From Oceanihabitans sp. 2_MG-2023 (lineage in GTDB: Bacteria > Bacteroidota > Bacteroidia > Flavobacteriales > Flavobacteriaceae), in NCBI RefSeq assembly GCF_030547245.1, contig NZ_JAUOQT010000003.1:248001-312000 (forward strand): a stretch of 64,000 nt of DNA, given 5' to 3'. The notes under the pieces are model-generated. The model was not told where the DNA came from and made no database searches. It worked only from the letters and a program-made list of their open reading frames with translations. This document shows positions 1 through 8,386 of the stretch, piece by piece. The translations under genes were made by a program, and so were the position numbers. Every line of letters starts with the position of its first letter. The stretch's first letter is position 1.

Positions 1-100
1 TTATAATAATGTGAAAAACATCTTTAAATCGAAACCTAAAAACATTTAAAGTTGCTGGATTAAGCATAAAGTAGTACTTTCATAGCTTGATAAAGAGATC

Positions 101-769
101 ATGATTCAAGCCAAAAATATTCATAAATATTACGAAGATTTACACGTTTTAAAAGGTGTAAATCTTCATATTAAAAAAGGAGAAATTGTATCAATCGTTG
201 GTGCTTCCGGAGCAGGAAAAACTACACTTTTACAAATTCTTGGTACATTAGATAAAGCTTCAAAAAAAGAAGATACAAGCTTTAAGATTAAGGGAACAGA
301 TATTCCTTCATTAAACGATAAAGCATTAGCAAAATTTAGAAATGAAAACATTGGTTTTATTTTTCAATTTCATCAACTTTTACCAGAATTTACTGCATTA
401 GAAAACGTTTGTATTCCTGCTTATATAAAAGGAACAAAACCTGCAGAAGCTGAAAAAAGAGCTAAAGAACTGTTAGATTTTCTTGGTTTAAGTCACAGAT
501 ACAAACACAAACCAAATGCCCTTTCTGGTGGCGAACAACAACGTGTTGCTGTAGCAAGAGCTTTGGTGAATAATCCAGATTTAATTTTTGCCGATGAACC
601 TTCTGGAAATTTAGATAGTACTTCGGCAGAAAACTTACACAATCTCTTTTTTAAATTACGTGATCAATTTGGGCAAACCTTTGTTATTGTTACACATAAC
701 GAAGAACTTGCAAATATGGCAGACCGAAAACTAACCATGGTAGATGGAAAAATAGTAGATAGTTTGTAA
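101..769 (+). CDS. ABC transporter ATP-binding protein, LolD-like
   Basis: This is a 222-residue ABC ATPase of the size and type of LolD and MacB ATPases, which power lipoprotein release or export from the inner membrane. Visible motifs are Walker [10 protein letters not shown] at 34-42, the Q-loop near FQFHQLL (89-95), signature LSGGEQQR at 141-148, Walker B LIFADEP at 161-167 and the H-loop His at 199. There is no membrane domain, so it must pair with a permease; none lies beside it here. The ATG at 101 is the natural start because the conserved beta strand follows within a few residues. LolD versus another MacB-type ATPase cannot be separated without the partner. Confidence 0.9.
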   Translation: MIQAKNIHKYYEDLHVLKGVNLHIKKGEIVSIVGASGAGKTTLLQILGTLDKASKKEDTSFKIKGTDIPSLNDKALAKFRNENIGFIFQFHQLLPEFTALENVCIPAYIKGTKPAEAEKRAKELLDFLGLSHRYKHKPNALSGGEQQRVAVARALVNNPDLIFADEPSGNLDSTSAENLHNLFFKLRDQFGQTFVIVTHNEELANMADRKLTMVDGKIVDSL

Positions 770-859
770 TAGTGATTTAACACTACTTCAAAACATTATA
801 TTATAATTGCACTTGTTGGAGTATCTTTTTTATTTTACATTTATGAGCTAATAAAACCT

Positions 860-2557
860 ATGTTTTTAATTCTTCTTTCTTGGCTCTATATTCTTGCAAT
901 AAGCAGCATTATTGGAATTAGCATAAATCGTTTTTTACAACTTCAAAAAAAAGATAGTATAATCACTATTTTTTTCGGCTTTTTTGGCATTACACTAATG
1001 GCTAGTATTTGGGCAATTCCGTTTGCTATTAACAGTTATTTCCATGCTTTATTACTAAGTATTACTATCCTTTTAGGATATAAAATCAGAAAAAAAGTTA
1101 TCCCATTCTGGCTAGAATTAAAAACAAGCCTACTTAACTTAAACACTTTTTTTAAAATCTTTATAGGTGTTATTAGTATTCTCATTTTAGCGCAAAGTGC
1201 TTCTCCTCCATTTATTATTGATAACGAATCCTATTACATACAAACCATAAAATGGCTTAACGAATATGGTTTTGCAAACGGCCTAGTAAACCTACATGTG
1301 TTTTTAGGCCAAACTTCTGGTTGGCACATTTTACAAAGTGCTTTTAACTTTAGCTTTATTTACAACAGATTTAACGACTTAAGTGCTTTAGCACTACTAC
1401 TTGCTAACGTATATGCTATTGGATTATTAAACAATTATTTCACTAAAAAAGAAGACTCAAAACTAAACCTAATATTTGGGTTGTTTCCGCTATGGAATGT
1501 GTTCTTTTTCCAATTTATATCTGTTCCTTCTCCAGATATTGCCATTTATATATTAAGCTTTATTCTTTTACATCAATTTATTTTGTGCTATGCTAGTTAT
1601 ACAAAACAAGCATTTCTTGCCGTTGTAATGCTCTCTTTTTTTATGATATTTATTAAGCTTACAGCTTTACCTTTCTGTATTTTCGCTTTGGTTTTATATA
1701 AACGATATTATGTATTTACAAGAAGTACATCTTCAATTATTATATTGTTTGGAAGTCTAACCTTATTCCTTTTTGCTATTAAAAATATAATAGTAACTGG
1801 AAACTTATTATTCCCAATACAAGGAATAGAAAGTTTGAAAACTTCGTGGAGTTTACCCGAAAATATAGAAACTTATTTTGCTAATTACACAAAGCCTTAT
1901 GCGTTTCATTTAGCTGCAGATACTTTTGAAAATGCTTCGTATTTAACTCGCTTAAAAAGTTGGTTACTTGCTCCAAGCCTTCATGGTTTTTTCAATAAAC
2001 TAATCCTACTTTGTTTGGCTATTTGCCCTTATACAATCTATAAATCAAAAAACAAAAAAGCATTTTATACTATATATTTTGTTGCCATTTTAACAATGCT
2101 ATTCTTGTTTTTAACTTCTCCTCAATATCGCTTTTTCTTTCCGTTTATATTATGTTTTAGTTTACTGTTAGTTTCAAAAATAATACTACATAAAAAAAGC
2201 ATGGAAGTAGTTTTAGTAGTTTGCACAATACTTACTACTATACCATTGTTTTTTAAAGTAAATAATCAGCAAATAACAAATAATAAGCAGCTTGCAGTGT
2301 CAAGTACTTTTTCTTTAAAATACATTATAACTCCGTATAAAAACAGCAAGTATTCTGAAGATTATATAACCATACAACTAAAAGAAACTAATATAAACAC
2401 ACCAACAAATGTTGACTTTTTTTGGGGAACTGGAGATATTCCGTTACCAGCCTTAAACCAAGAACAATTAGATTTTTTTAAAACCTATTTCCATAGGATT
2501 CCGCAACAAAGGACAAAAAATTTAAAAGATGGTTTTATTAGCAAAAAAACCAAATAA
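860..2557 (+). CDS. polytopic membrane protein, LIC_10190-like
   Basis: This 565-residue protein is strongly hydrophobic through most of its length, with about ten or more predicted membrane helices and a less hydrophobic C-terminal tail from about residue 480. The overall look (long N-terminal membrane helices, a periplasmic NESYYIQTIKWLNEYG segment near residue 120, further helix pairs) resembles the LIC_10190 family and more distantly GT-C type lipid-linked sugar transferases. No catalytic motif is clear enough to assign a reaction. The gene follows the ABC ATPase by 90 bases and ends 12 bases before the convergent DUF3124 gene. The family assignment is from memory of sequence character and is tentative; membrane location is firm. 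Confidence 0.7.
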   Translation: MFLILLSWLYILAISSIIGISINRFLQLQKKDSIITIFFGFFGITLMASIWAIPFAINSYFHALLLSITILLGYKIRKKVIPFWLELKTSLLNLNTFFKIFIGVISILILAQSASPPFIIDNESYYIQTIKWLNEYGFANGLVNLHVFLGQTSGWHILQSAFNFSFIYNRFNDLSALALLLANVYAIGLLNNYFTKKEDSKLNLIFGLFPLWNVFFFQFISVPSPDIAIYILSFILLHQFILCYASYTKQAFLAVVMLSFFMIFIKLTALPFCIFALVLYKRYYVFTRSTSSIIILFGSLTLFLFAIKNIIVTGNLLFPIQGIESLKTSWSLPENIETYFANYTKPYAFHLAADTFENASYLTRLKSWLLAPSLHGFFNKLILLCLAICPYTIYKSKNKKAFYTIYFVAILTMLFLFLTSPQYRFFFPFILCFSLLLVSKIILHKKSMEVVLVVCTILTTIPLFFKVNNQQITNNKQLAVSSTFSLKYIITPYKNSKYSEDYITIQLKETNINTPTNVDFFWGTGDIPLPALNQEQLDFFKTYFHRIPQQRTKNLKDGFISKKTK

Positions 2558-2569
2558 AGGATTTAAATA

Positions 2570-3079
2570 TTATTTAATTCGTTTCGCTTCTGTAGTAAAA
2601 GACAAACCTTGTTTTCCCATTGTTGAAGTCATAATACCTTCAAATAAAGGTTCTGGAGTATTTTTAGGTATCTTCCATTCAAAAATAAAGTTAGAACCAG
2701 TTCCGCCAGCAATATCAATTTCATCTATAATAATTTCTGCGGTTTCTAATGGAGCCAAATAAATTGGTGAATCAAAATATTTTCTAACAGATGTTCCATG
2801 TGTATCAAAATACTCGGCTTTTAATATATAAATAGTATCTAAATCGCTAATATTTCGCATACTCACCATAACTGTTAAATTATGAGTCTTATGTTCGGAT
2901 AAACTATAAATTTGCGAATAAGTGCTTAGGTAAGATTTACCATATTGCAAGGAATCTTTAGTGCTAATTTTCGTCATTCTTTTAGACCAGTTCTCGACAT
3001 TAATAGAACTAACTTCTTTTTGCTCATCACAACTTATCAGGATGAAACTTACTAAAATAAATACGATACCCTTTTTCAT
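2570..3079 (-). CDS. DUF3124 family lipoprotein
   Basis: This 169-residue protein begins with a lipoprotein signal peptide (MKKGIVFILVSFILISC, lipobox Cys at 17). The mature part matches the DUF3124 pattern: a YSQIYSLSEHKTHNLTVMVS strand region, the NISDLDTIYILKAEYFDT segment, and a C-terminal FEWKIPKNTPEPLFEGIM block. The family is of unknown function and probably periplasmic. It is convergent with the membrane protein upstream in the window and divergent from the gene at 3234. The anchor is inferred from the lipobox; no function can be given. Confidence 0.8.
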   Translation of the reverse strand: MKKGIVFILVSFILISCDEQKEVSSINVENWSKRMTKISTKDSLQYGKSYLSTYSQIYSLSEHKTHNLTVMVSMRNISDLDTIYILKAEYFDTHGTSVRKYFDSPIYLAPLETAEIIIDEIDIAGGTGSNFIFEWKIPKNTPEPLFEGIMTSTMGKQGLSFTTEAKRIK

Positions 3080-3233
3080 TATTACTATTTTGAATTGAAT
3101 TTTAGAATAAAATGAAAGTTAAATTATTTTCATAGAATTACAAAGAAGAGTAGTCTATATTTATTTGTTATTTTATTTTTTAAGTTGACGCAACCAAAAG
3201 CTAAAATTTACATCTAGTAATAAACAAACCTTT

Positions 3234-3803
3234 ATGATTAAGAAAACCATTCAATCTTTTGTCTTTTTTGCACTTTTTCAAGTCTTTATTTTTTCGTGTT
3301 GTACAGAAGATTATAATATGTATTATGAATCTTTATATTTTGTTGCAGAAGACCAACTCGATGGAGATACCACAACAGTAAAGTCTGAAGATTTGTTCTT
3401 AAATTTTGAAACGCTGTTTGATTATGTAGTTGCATCTAACTACAAAGAATTAAAAAAATTCACAAATGCAGCTTATGCTACTACATGTGATGAAAATTAC
3501 ACTTTAAAAGAACACGTTTCCCAAATTATAATTACTTCAAATGAAGATGTTTTTGGCATTCCTGCAGGAAATTCTTTAAATAGCAAATTATCGTTTTTAA
3601 ACCCAGTAACACTAGAAAACGAACCTGTAGAAAATATTATTTCTGTTTTAAATCAAACCGAAGGCTATTATTACAACAGGAAAGATTTTGTATTCAATGA
3701 AACTATTCCTGAAGGAACTATACTTGCATTTACCATTACGATTATTATTGAAGAAAACGGCAGAATACTAGAAGCTACAACAGATATGGTTACTATAGAA
3801 TAA
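3234..3803 (+). CDS. probable lipoprotein, unknown function
   Basis: This 189-residue protein has an N-terminal hydrophobic segment ending in FSCCTEDY, which fits a lipoprotein signal with Cys at about 22-23. The mature region is acidic and without a domain I recognise. It ends 13 bases before the next gene on the same strand, so the two could be co-transcribed, although that gene also has its own promoter-like box. Function is unknown. Confidence 0.7.
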   Translation: MIKKTIQSFVFFALFQVFIFSCCTEDYNMYYESLYFVAEDQLDGDTTTVKSEDLFLNFETLFDYVVASNYKELKKFTNAAYATTCDENYTLKEHVSQIIITSNEDVFGIPAGNSLNSKLSFLNPVTLENEPVENIISVLNQTEGYYYNRKDFVFNETIPEGTILAFTITIIIEENGRILEATTDMVTIE

Positions 3804-3804
3804 C

Positions 3805-3812
3805 TATATTTG
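3805..3812 (+). promoter_or_regulatory. Bacteroidota -7 box before the DUF2400 gene
   Basis: TATATTTG is an exact match to the TAnnTTTG -7 consensus and lies only four bases before the GTG start at 3817. No TTG -33 box is seen at the expected distance. If used, it would give an essentially leaderless mRNA. Confidence 0.5.
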
Positions 3813-3816
3813 TGCT

Positions 3817-4590
3817 GTGAAAAAACTAAACCAAAAAGAACTCAAAGAATTTCTTGATACTAAGGTAGCGGAATATAATAACCCTAAGTTTATTGAGAGC
3901 GATCCAATTCAAATTCCACACGAATTTTCTAAAAAAGAAGATATTGAAATCGCTGGTTTTTTAACTGCTACAATTGCTTGGGGAAATAGAAAAAGCATCA
4001 TTAATAATGCAAAGAGAATGATGCAAATGCTAGATCATACTCCTCATGATTTTATTTTAAACCATCAAGAAAGTGACCTAGAAAAATTAGAATCTTTTGT
4101 ACACAGAACTTTTAATGGCTTAGACTTTATAACTTTTGTAAAAGCTTTACAATACATTTATTTAGAACATGAAGGCTTAGAAACAGTATTTGCTAATCAT
4201 ATAGAAATGGGTTCGATGCAAAAATCGATTCATTACTTTAAAAAAACCTTTTTTGAAATTGAACATCTACAAAGAACTCAAAAACATGTAAGCGATCCGC
4301 TAAAAAACTCAGCAGCAAAACGCATCAATATGTTTTTAAGATGGATGATTAGAAACGATAATGCAGGAGTAGATTTTGGCATTTGGCAAAGCCTCTCTCC
4401 TAGTCTGTTATCTTGTCCTTTAGATGTTCATTCTGGAAATGTAGCACGAAAACTAAGATTACTTAAACGCAAACAAAATGATGCAAAAGCTTTATTAGAG
4501 CTAGATACCGCATTACGGAAACTAGACGCTAAAGATCCTGTAAAATACGATTTTGCGTTATTTGGACTTGGTGTTTTTGAAGGTTTTTAA
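3817..4590 (+). CDS. TIGR02757/DUF2400 family protein
   Basis: This 257-residue protein is a typical full-length member of TIGR02757 (DUF2400), conserved in Bacteroidota. Characteristic segments are IPHEFSKKEDIEIAGFLTA near residue 30, AWGNRKSIINNAKRMM near 55, RWMIRNDNAGVDFGIW near 175 and CPLDVHSGNVARKLRLL near 200. The alternation resembles an HhH-type DNA glycosylase fold, and a DNA-repair role has been suggested for the family, but I cannot show one here. The start is a GTG; no ATG lies nearby and the family begins at this point. It sits 13 bases after a lipoprotein gene and abuts a convergent small gene. Confidence 0.85.
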   Translation: MKKLNQKELKEFLDTKVAEYNNPKFIESDPIQIPHEFSKKEDIEIAGFLTATIAWGNRKSIINNAKRMMQMLDHTPHDFILNHQESDLEKLESFVHRTFNGLDFITFVKALQYIYLEHEGLETVFANHIEMGSMQKSIHYFKKTFFEIEHLQRTQKHVSDPLKNSAAKRINMFLRWMIRNDNAGVDFGIWQSLSPSLLSCPLDVHSGNVARKLRLLKRKQNDAKALLELDTALRKLDAKDPVKYDFALFGLGVFEGF

Positions 4591-4923
4591 TTACTTTCTA
4601 TGCTTTTTAAACTTTTTATATAATGCAACATTTAATGCATCTTGACTTTCATAAATTTTACCACTAAAACCAATACATTCTCCTTCTTTTAAAAAAAACT
4701 TCTCTTCATTTGTTAATCGATAACTACCATTAGGATAAACAATAGTTCCATTGTTTAACTTGAAAATTTTTTCTAATAAATCAATTTTACCGTTTTGGTT
4801 TTTAAAAACTTTTCCGTCTATCGAAATGCAAAAATTAGCATCTTCAATTTCTGTTTTATCTTGAGCAAAAAAACTTCCAGTTGTAAAAAATGCAAGTAGA
4901 AATAATAAATAAATATTTTTCAT
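4591..4923 (-). CDS. secreted DUF6799-like protein
   Basis: This 110-residue protein has a signal peptide (cleavage after SFFAQ at about residue 21). The mature part carries a DGKVFKNQNGKIDLL / LNNGTIVYPNGSYRLTN / FFLKEGECIGFSGKI pattern of short G-turn strands, like the DUF6799 repeat seen in Bacteroidota periplasmic proteins. Function is unknown. Its stop codon abuts the stop of the convergent DUF2400 gene with no spacing. Confidence 0.65.
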   Translation of the reverse strand: MKNIYLLFLLAFFTTGSFFAQDKTEIEDANFCISIDGKVFKNQNGKIDLLEKIFKLNNGTIVYPNGSYRLTNEEKFFLKEGECIGFSGKIYESQDALNVALYKKFKKHRK

Positions 4924-4985
4924 TTTAAATAAAGATTAATTAATAGCGTATTTAAATATAGTATTTTTTCAATTCATTTAAGATA

Positions 4986-5029
4986 TTTTACTAATCTATT
5001 CTTAAAATAAGAATATAATTTTAGTAAAA
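4986..5029. repeat. nested inverted repeat between divergent genes
   Basis: An outer 9-bp inverted repeat, TTTTACTAA (4986-4994) and TTAGTAAAA (5021-5029), encloses an inner 7-bp hairpin, ATTCTTA (4998-5004) and TAAGAAT (5008-5014), with loop AAA. It lies in the intergenic region between the divergent genes at 4923 and 5113, where a terminator is not expected, so it may be an operator or a leader structure. It is all A/T and could be chance. Confidence 0.4.
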
Positions 5030-5112
5030 AGAAAAAAAATAGATACATTTACATTACTAGGTTTAAATAAATCATAAAACTCCCTGTTTATTTTTTTAAA
5101 ACCATTAATAAA

Positions 5113-6309
5113 ATGATTGAACCCAAACTACCAAACAATGAAAAAGAACGCATTAAATGTGTTACAGAGTCTGGGCTACTAGACACTTTACCAGAGAGTG
5201 ACTTTGATAATATTACAGAGTTAGTAGCTGCAATATGTAATGTTCCAATTTCTTTAATTACGTTATTAGACGCAGATAGAAATTTTTTAAAATCACATCA
5301 TGGTTTAGATATTTCAGAATCGCCTAGATCCATTTCTTTTTGTGGCCATGCTATTTTACATGAAGAAGATATTTTTATTGTAGAAGATTCAAGAAAAGAC
5401 AAGCGCTTTCAAGGCAATCCCTTACTAGAAGGCTTTAAAGCTATTTTTTATGCTGGCGTGCCTTTAAGAAATCCGGAAGGGTTGGCACTAGGAACTTTAT
5501 GCGTATATGACCACGAACCAAGAGAATTAACAAAAAGTCAGATTAATGCATTGATTTCTTTAGGGAAACAGGTAATGAATTTATTTGATTTAAAAAAGAA
5601 GAATGATTTACTAGAGGGCCTTCAAAAGGAACTTGCAAATAGAAATAAACATTTAAGAAGTTTTGCAAGTCATGTTTCCCATGATTTAAAATCTCCTCTA
5701 GCAAATATTAGTTCTCTAACCGAGTTATTAAAAGATGAAAATAAAGATAAATTATCTGAAGAATCGTTACAATACATTGATTATATTGATGAATCTGCCG
5801 AAACATTAAGAGACTATATAGATGGTATTTTAATGCACTATAAAGCAGATGAGCTTGTAAACAAAGAGTTTGAAGATGTCGCTGTACCTAAGCTTTTTGA
5901 GAAAATTAAAACCATTTTAATGCTTAAGGATACTAACTTTCAATATTCTAAAGATGGATTTATACATAATCAAAATGTCGCTGCTATAACGCAAGTATTA
6001 CTTAACTTAGTAGATAACGCCTTTAAATATAATAATAAACCAAACCCATTAATTTCACTAGATTTTTCTAATACGGATAAAGAGTATGTTTTTAAAGTAA
6101 CAGATAATGGAAAAGGAATTAAGCCTGAAAAACAAAAAGATATTTTTAATCTTTTTAGCACTACCGGAATTAAAGATATACGTGGAAAAAAAGGTACAGG
6201 AATTGGTTTGTATACAGTAAAGACTTTAGTAGAAAAACTTGGAGGTACGATAAAACTAGATTCGGAACCAGAAAAAGGAAGTACATTTACTTTTACAATT
6301 GCAAAATAA
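5113..6309 (+). CDS. GAF-domain sensor histidine kinase
   Basis: This 398-residue cytoplasmic kinase has a GAF sensor at about 25-160 (with ISLITLLDADRNFLKS and ISFCGHAILHEEDIFIVED), a HisKA dimerisation helix with the phosphoacceptor His at about 190 (SHVSHDLKSPLANIS), and a HATPase domain from about 285 with the N-box NLVDNAFKYN, G1 VTDNGKGI and G2 GTGIGLYTV. There is no membrane segment, so it should sense an intracellular ligand or redox state. No response regulator is adjacent, making it an orphan kinase. It ends at a strong terminator. Confidence 0.9.
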   Translation: MIEPKLPNNEKERIKCVTESGLLDTLPESDFDNITELVAAICNVPISLITLLDADRNFLKSHHGLDISESPRSISFCGHAILHEEDIFIVEDSRKDKRFQGNPLLEGFKAIFYAGVPLRNPEGLALGTLCVYDHEPRELTKSQINALISLGKQVMNLFDLKKKNDLLEGLQKELANRNKHLRSFASHVSHDLKSPLANISSLTELLKDENKDKLSEESLQYIDYIDESAETLRDYIDGILMHYKADELVNKEFEDVAVPKLFEKIKTILMLKDTNFQYSKDGFIHNQNVAAITQVLLNLVDNAFKYNNKPNPLISLDFSNTDKEYVFKVTDNGKGIKPEKQKDIFNLFSTTGIKDIRGKKGTGIGLYTVKTLVEKLGGTIKLDSEPEKGSTFTFTIAK

Positions 6310-6310
6310 A

Positions 6311-6345
6311 AAAACGCCTGATATTATTTATCAGGCGTTTTTTTT
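6311..6345. terminator. bidirectional intrinsic terminator
   Basis: AAAACGCCTGATA and its complement TATCAGGCGTTT form a stem with loop TTATT followed by a T-run to 6345. It starts two bases after the histidine kinase stop and can also serve the convergent M61 peptidase gene. Confidence 0.9.
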
Positions 6346-6364
6346 AATCTTTATTACTTACTTT

Positions 6365-8254
6365 TTATCCTTTTAACCAAGCTTTACGTAAAGCATTTTG
6401 TGCTTCGGTAGCATCTGCTTTTGGTTTTAATTTTTTTCCTATTGTAAAAGATTCTGTAAGTGCAGTATTTATTACTACTTCTTTACCATCTCTTTCTAGA
6501 ACAACATTAATTTCTTTTCCAGGTTGCCACATGTACATACCTCCAATAATTTGTTGTGCAGAAGCCATTGTTAAAGCAACACCATCTACAGATTTCACAA
6601 TATCGCCAGCTTTCACACCATTGTCATTCCAAAAGCTATTGTTCGCAACTGCTGGAGAAAAAGCAATAGTTTGTGTTTCTCTGTTTGGAGCAAAAATAAA
6701 TTCACCATCATTTTGAATATAGTTTGTTTTCACTTTACTTTTTTCAAATGCTAATCCTGCTTTTTCAAAAAACATATTATAATCAATAGGAGTTGTCCCT
6801 TCAACATGTGTCTTTAAAAATGTTCCAATAGATGGATATGTCATTGCTGTTATTTCGTCAATAATGGTATCATCGTTAAAAGGTTTGTTTTTTCCGTACT
6901 TAGCAGAAAGTTCTTTCATTAAAGTAAGCATACTTCTATTACCATTACTTTCCTCACGCATTAAAATATCAATACACATTCCTATTAAAGCACCTTTCAT
7001 ATACACGTTATAATATTGTGGTGCATAAGGTTCTTCCAATACGTTTTCACTCATTTTGGTGAAACTCATGGTATCGTTCATATTCGCTGCAGTTTTTATC
7101 TTACCCAACATTGTTGTGTAAAATTCATCTTCTGTCATTAACCCTTCATATACTTGAAAGTGCTGTGCAAAATATTCTGTCACACCTTCATACATCCATA
7201 AATGTTTAGAAAATGTAGGTTGATCGTAATCAAAATAATGTACATCGTCACTATGCACACTTAAAGGTGTTACAATATGAAAAAACTCATGTGCAACCAC
7301 ATCCGTCATGCTTTTTGCTAAACCATCAGCAGGAGAAGATTCTGGCATTACTACAACAGTAGAAGTATGGTGTTCTAAAGCTCCAAATCCTTTTGGAGAA
7401 TCTTCTTTACCTTCACTTAAATACAAGAAAATATCATAACGAGGTGTACTATTTACATCGCCTAAATATTCTTTTTGAGCTTGCATCATTTTATACATCG
7501 TCTCTTTTAATGAAGCTGCCGTATGTACTTTATTTGGTGAGTATACACTTAATACCACTTTAATATCTCCTACTTGAAACTCTTCAACATCTAGATTACC
7601 ATAAAACATTGGGTTATCTGTAATATCAAAATAACGAGGTGCAAAGTAGCTAGTTGTTGTAGAAGCTCCATCTTTGCTAGTTGTTGCACCTACTTCTTGA
7701 ATTGCAGAAGAACGTTTAAAACTAACTGGTGCAGTTACATCTAACTTGTATTGTGCATTTTTTAAAGAATCGAAATAACCAATAAAACCATGTAAATTTA
7801 ATACATAATTTGTAGGTTCAATATTTGTTCCTGCTGGTGAAAATGGATTGTCTCCTCCTATTCCTCCAGAGCTTTCTGTATCGAAAGTATCATTTACATT
7901 ATAGCTAATTTTGTCTAAAGTAGTTGCATTTGTTATAGTCCAAGAATTATCATCTAATTTAGTTGTAGGTATTTCATTTCCTTTATAGTCAAAAGCTTTA
8001 AAATCGTCTACATATTTTCCGAAATCACTTACAGAATATGTTCCTTGCACTACTCTAGGTAATCTATAAGTTACTGTTTCTACCGTAAAGCGTCCTGGAT
8101 TAATTGTTACAGGAACCTTATCGTTAGTAACTTTAGTTAAATCTAATGCCGTTTCAATTGCTGTACTTGTTGCTAAAGCGTCTGATGTCGTTTTAGAAGT
8201 TCCACAAGCTACTAACAATGTACTTAAGCCAAAAATGGCAAATACTCTTTTCAT
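6365..8254 (-). CDS. M61 family metallopeptidase with PDZ domain
   Basis: This 629-residue lipoprotein (lipobox LLVAC, Cys17) is an M61 glycyl aminopeptidase-type enzyme. The zinc motif HEFFH is at 322-326 and the third ligand region YEGVTEYF near 355. A PDZ domain follows near 535-600 (GVKAGDIVKSVDGVALT). It should act in the periplasm or on a membrane surface, trimming peptides; substrate is unknown. Family members are about 600 residues, so it is full length. It is the only gene in its transcript and is divergent from the glycosyltransferase gene. Confidence 0.9.
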   Translation of the reverse strand: MKRVFAIFGLSTLLVACGTSKTTSDALATSTAIETALDLTKVTNDKVPVTINPGRFTVETVTYRLPRVVQGTYSVSDFGKYVDDFKAFDYKGNEIPTTKLDDNSWTITNATTLDKISYNVNDTFDTESSGGIGGDNPFSPAGTNIEPTNYVLNLHGFIGYFDSLKNAQYKLDVTAPVSFKRSSAIQEVGATTSKDGASTTTSYFAPRYFDITDNPMFYGNLDVEEFQVGDIKVVLSVYSPNKVHTAASLKETMYKMMQAQKEYLGDVNSTPRYDIFLYLSEGKEDSPKGFGALEHHTSTVVVMPESSPADGLAKSMTDVVAHEFFHIVTPLSVHSDDVHYFDYDQPTFSKHLWMYEGVTEYFAQHFQVYEGLMTEDEFYTTMLGKIKTAANMNDTMSFTKMSENVLEEPYAPQYYNVYMKGALIGMCIDILMREESNGNRSMLTLMKELSAKYGKNKPFNDDTIIDEITAMTYPSIGTFLKTHVEGTTPIDYNMFFEKAGLAFEKSKVKTNYIQNDGEFIFAPNRETQTIAFSPAVANNSFWNDNGVKAGDIVKSVDGVALTMASAQQIIGGMYMWQPGKEINVVLERDGKEVVINTALTESFTIGKKLKPKADATEAQNALRKAWLKG

Positions 8255-8316
8255 AATTAATAATTTATTTTACTCTCTTTTTAAGAGAAATTGGTTTTAG
8301 TTAATCTATTGACGCC

Positions 8317-8324
8317 CAAAAGTA
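8317..8324 (-). promoter_or_regulatory. -7 box for the M61 peptidase gene
   Basis: On the minus strand the box reads TACTTTTG, an exact TAnnTTTG match, 62 bases upstream of the M61 ATG. No TTG is seen at a canonical -33 distance. Confidence 0.5.
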
Positions 8325-8354
8325 CAATGTGTTACAATTTAAATCCTTAACTTT

Positions 8355-8382
8355 TTGTTAAAATGAAGATTTCCTATATTCG
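8355..8382 (+). promoter_or_regulatory. promoter of the glycosyltransferase gene
   Basis: TTG (8355-8357) and TATATTCG (8375-8382) are 17 bases apart, matching the Bacteroidota -33/-7 arrangement with one change in the -7 box (TTCG for TTTG). It ends four bases before the preferred ATG at 8387, so the transcript would have almost no leader. Confidence 0.5.
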
Positions 8383-8386
8383 CCAT

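Noticed and set aside
2529-2762. A 77-codon plus-strand frame spanning the end of the membrane protein gene
   Set aside because: It lies over the antisense of the DUF3124 gene and over the preceding gene's last codons; no independent signal supports it.
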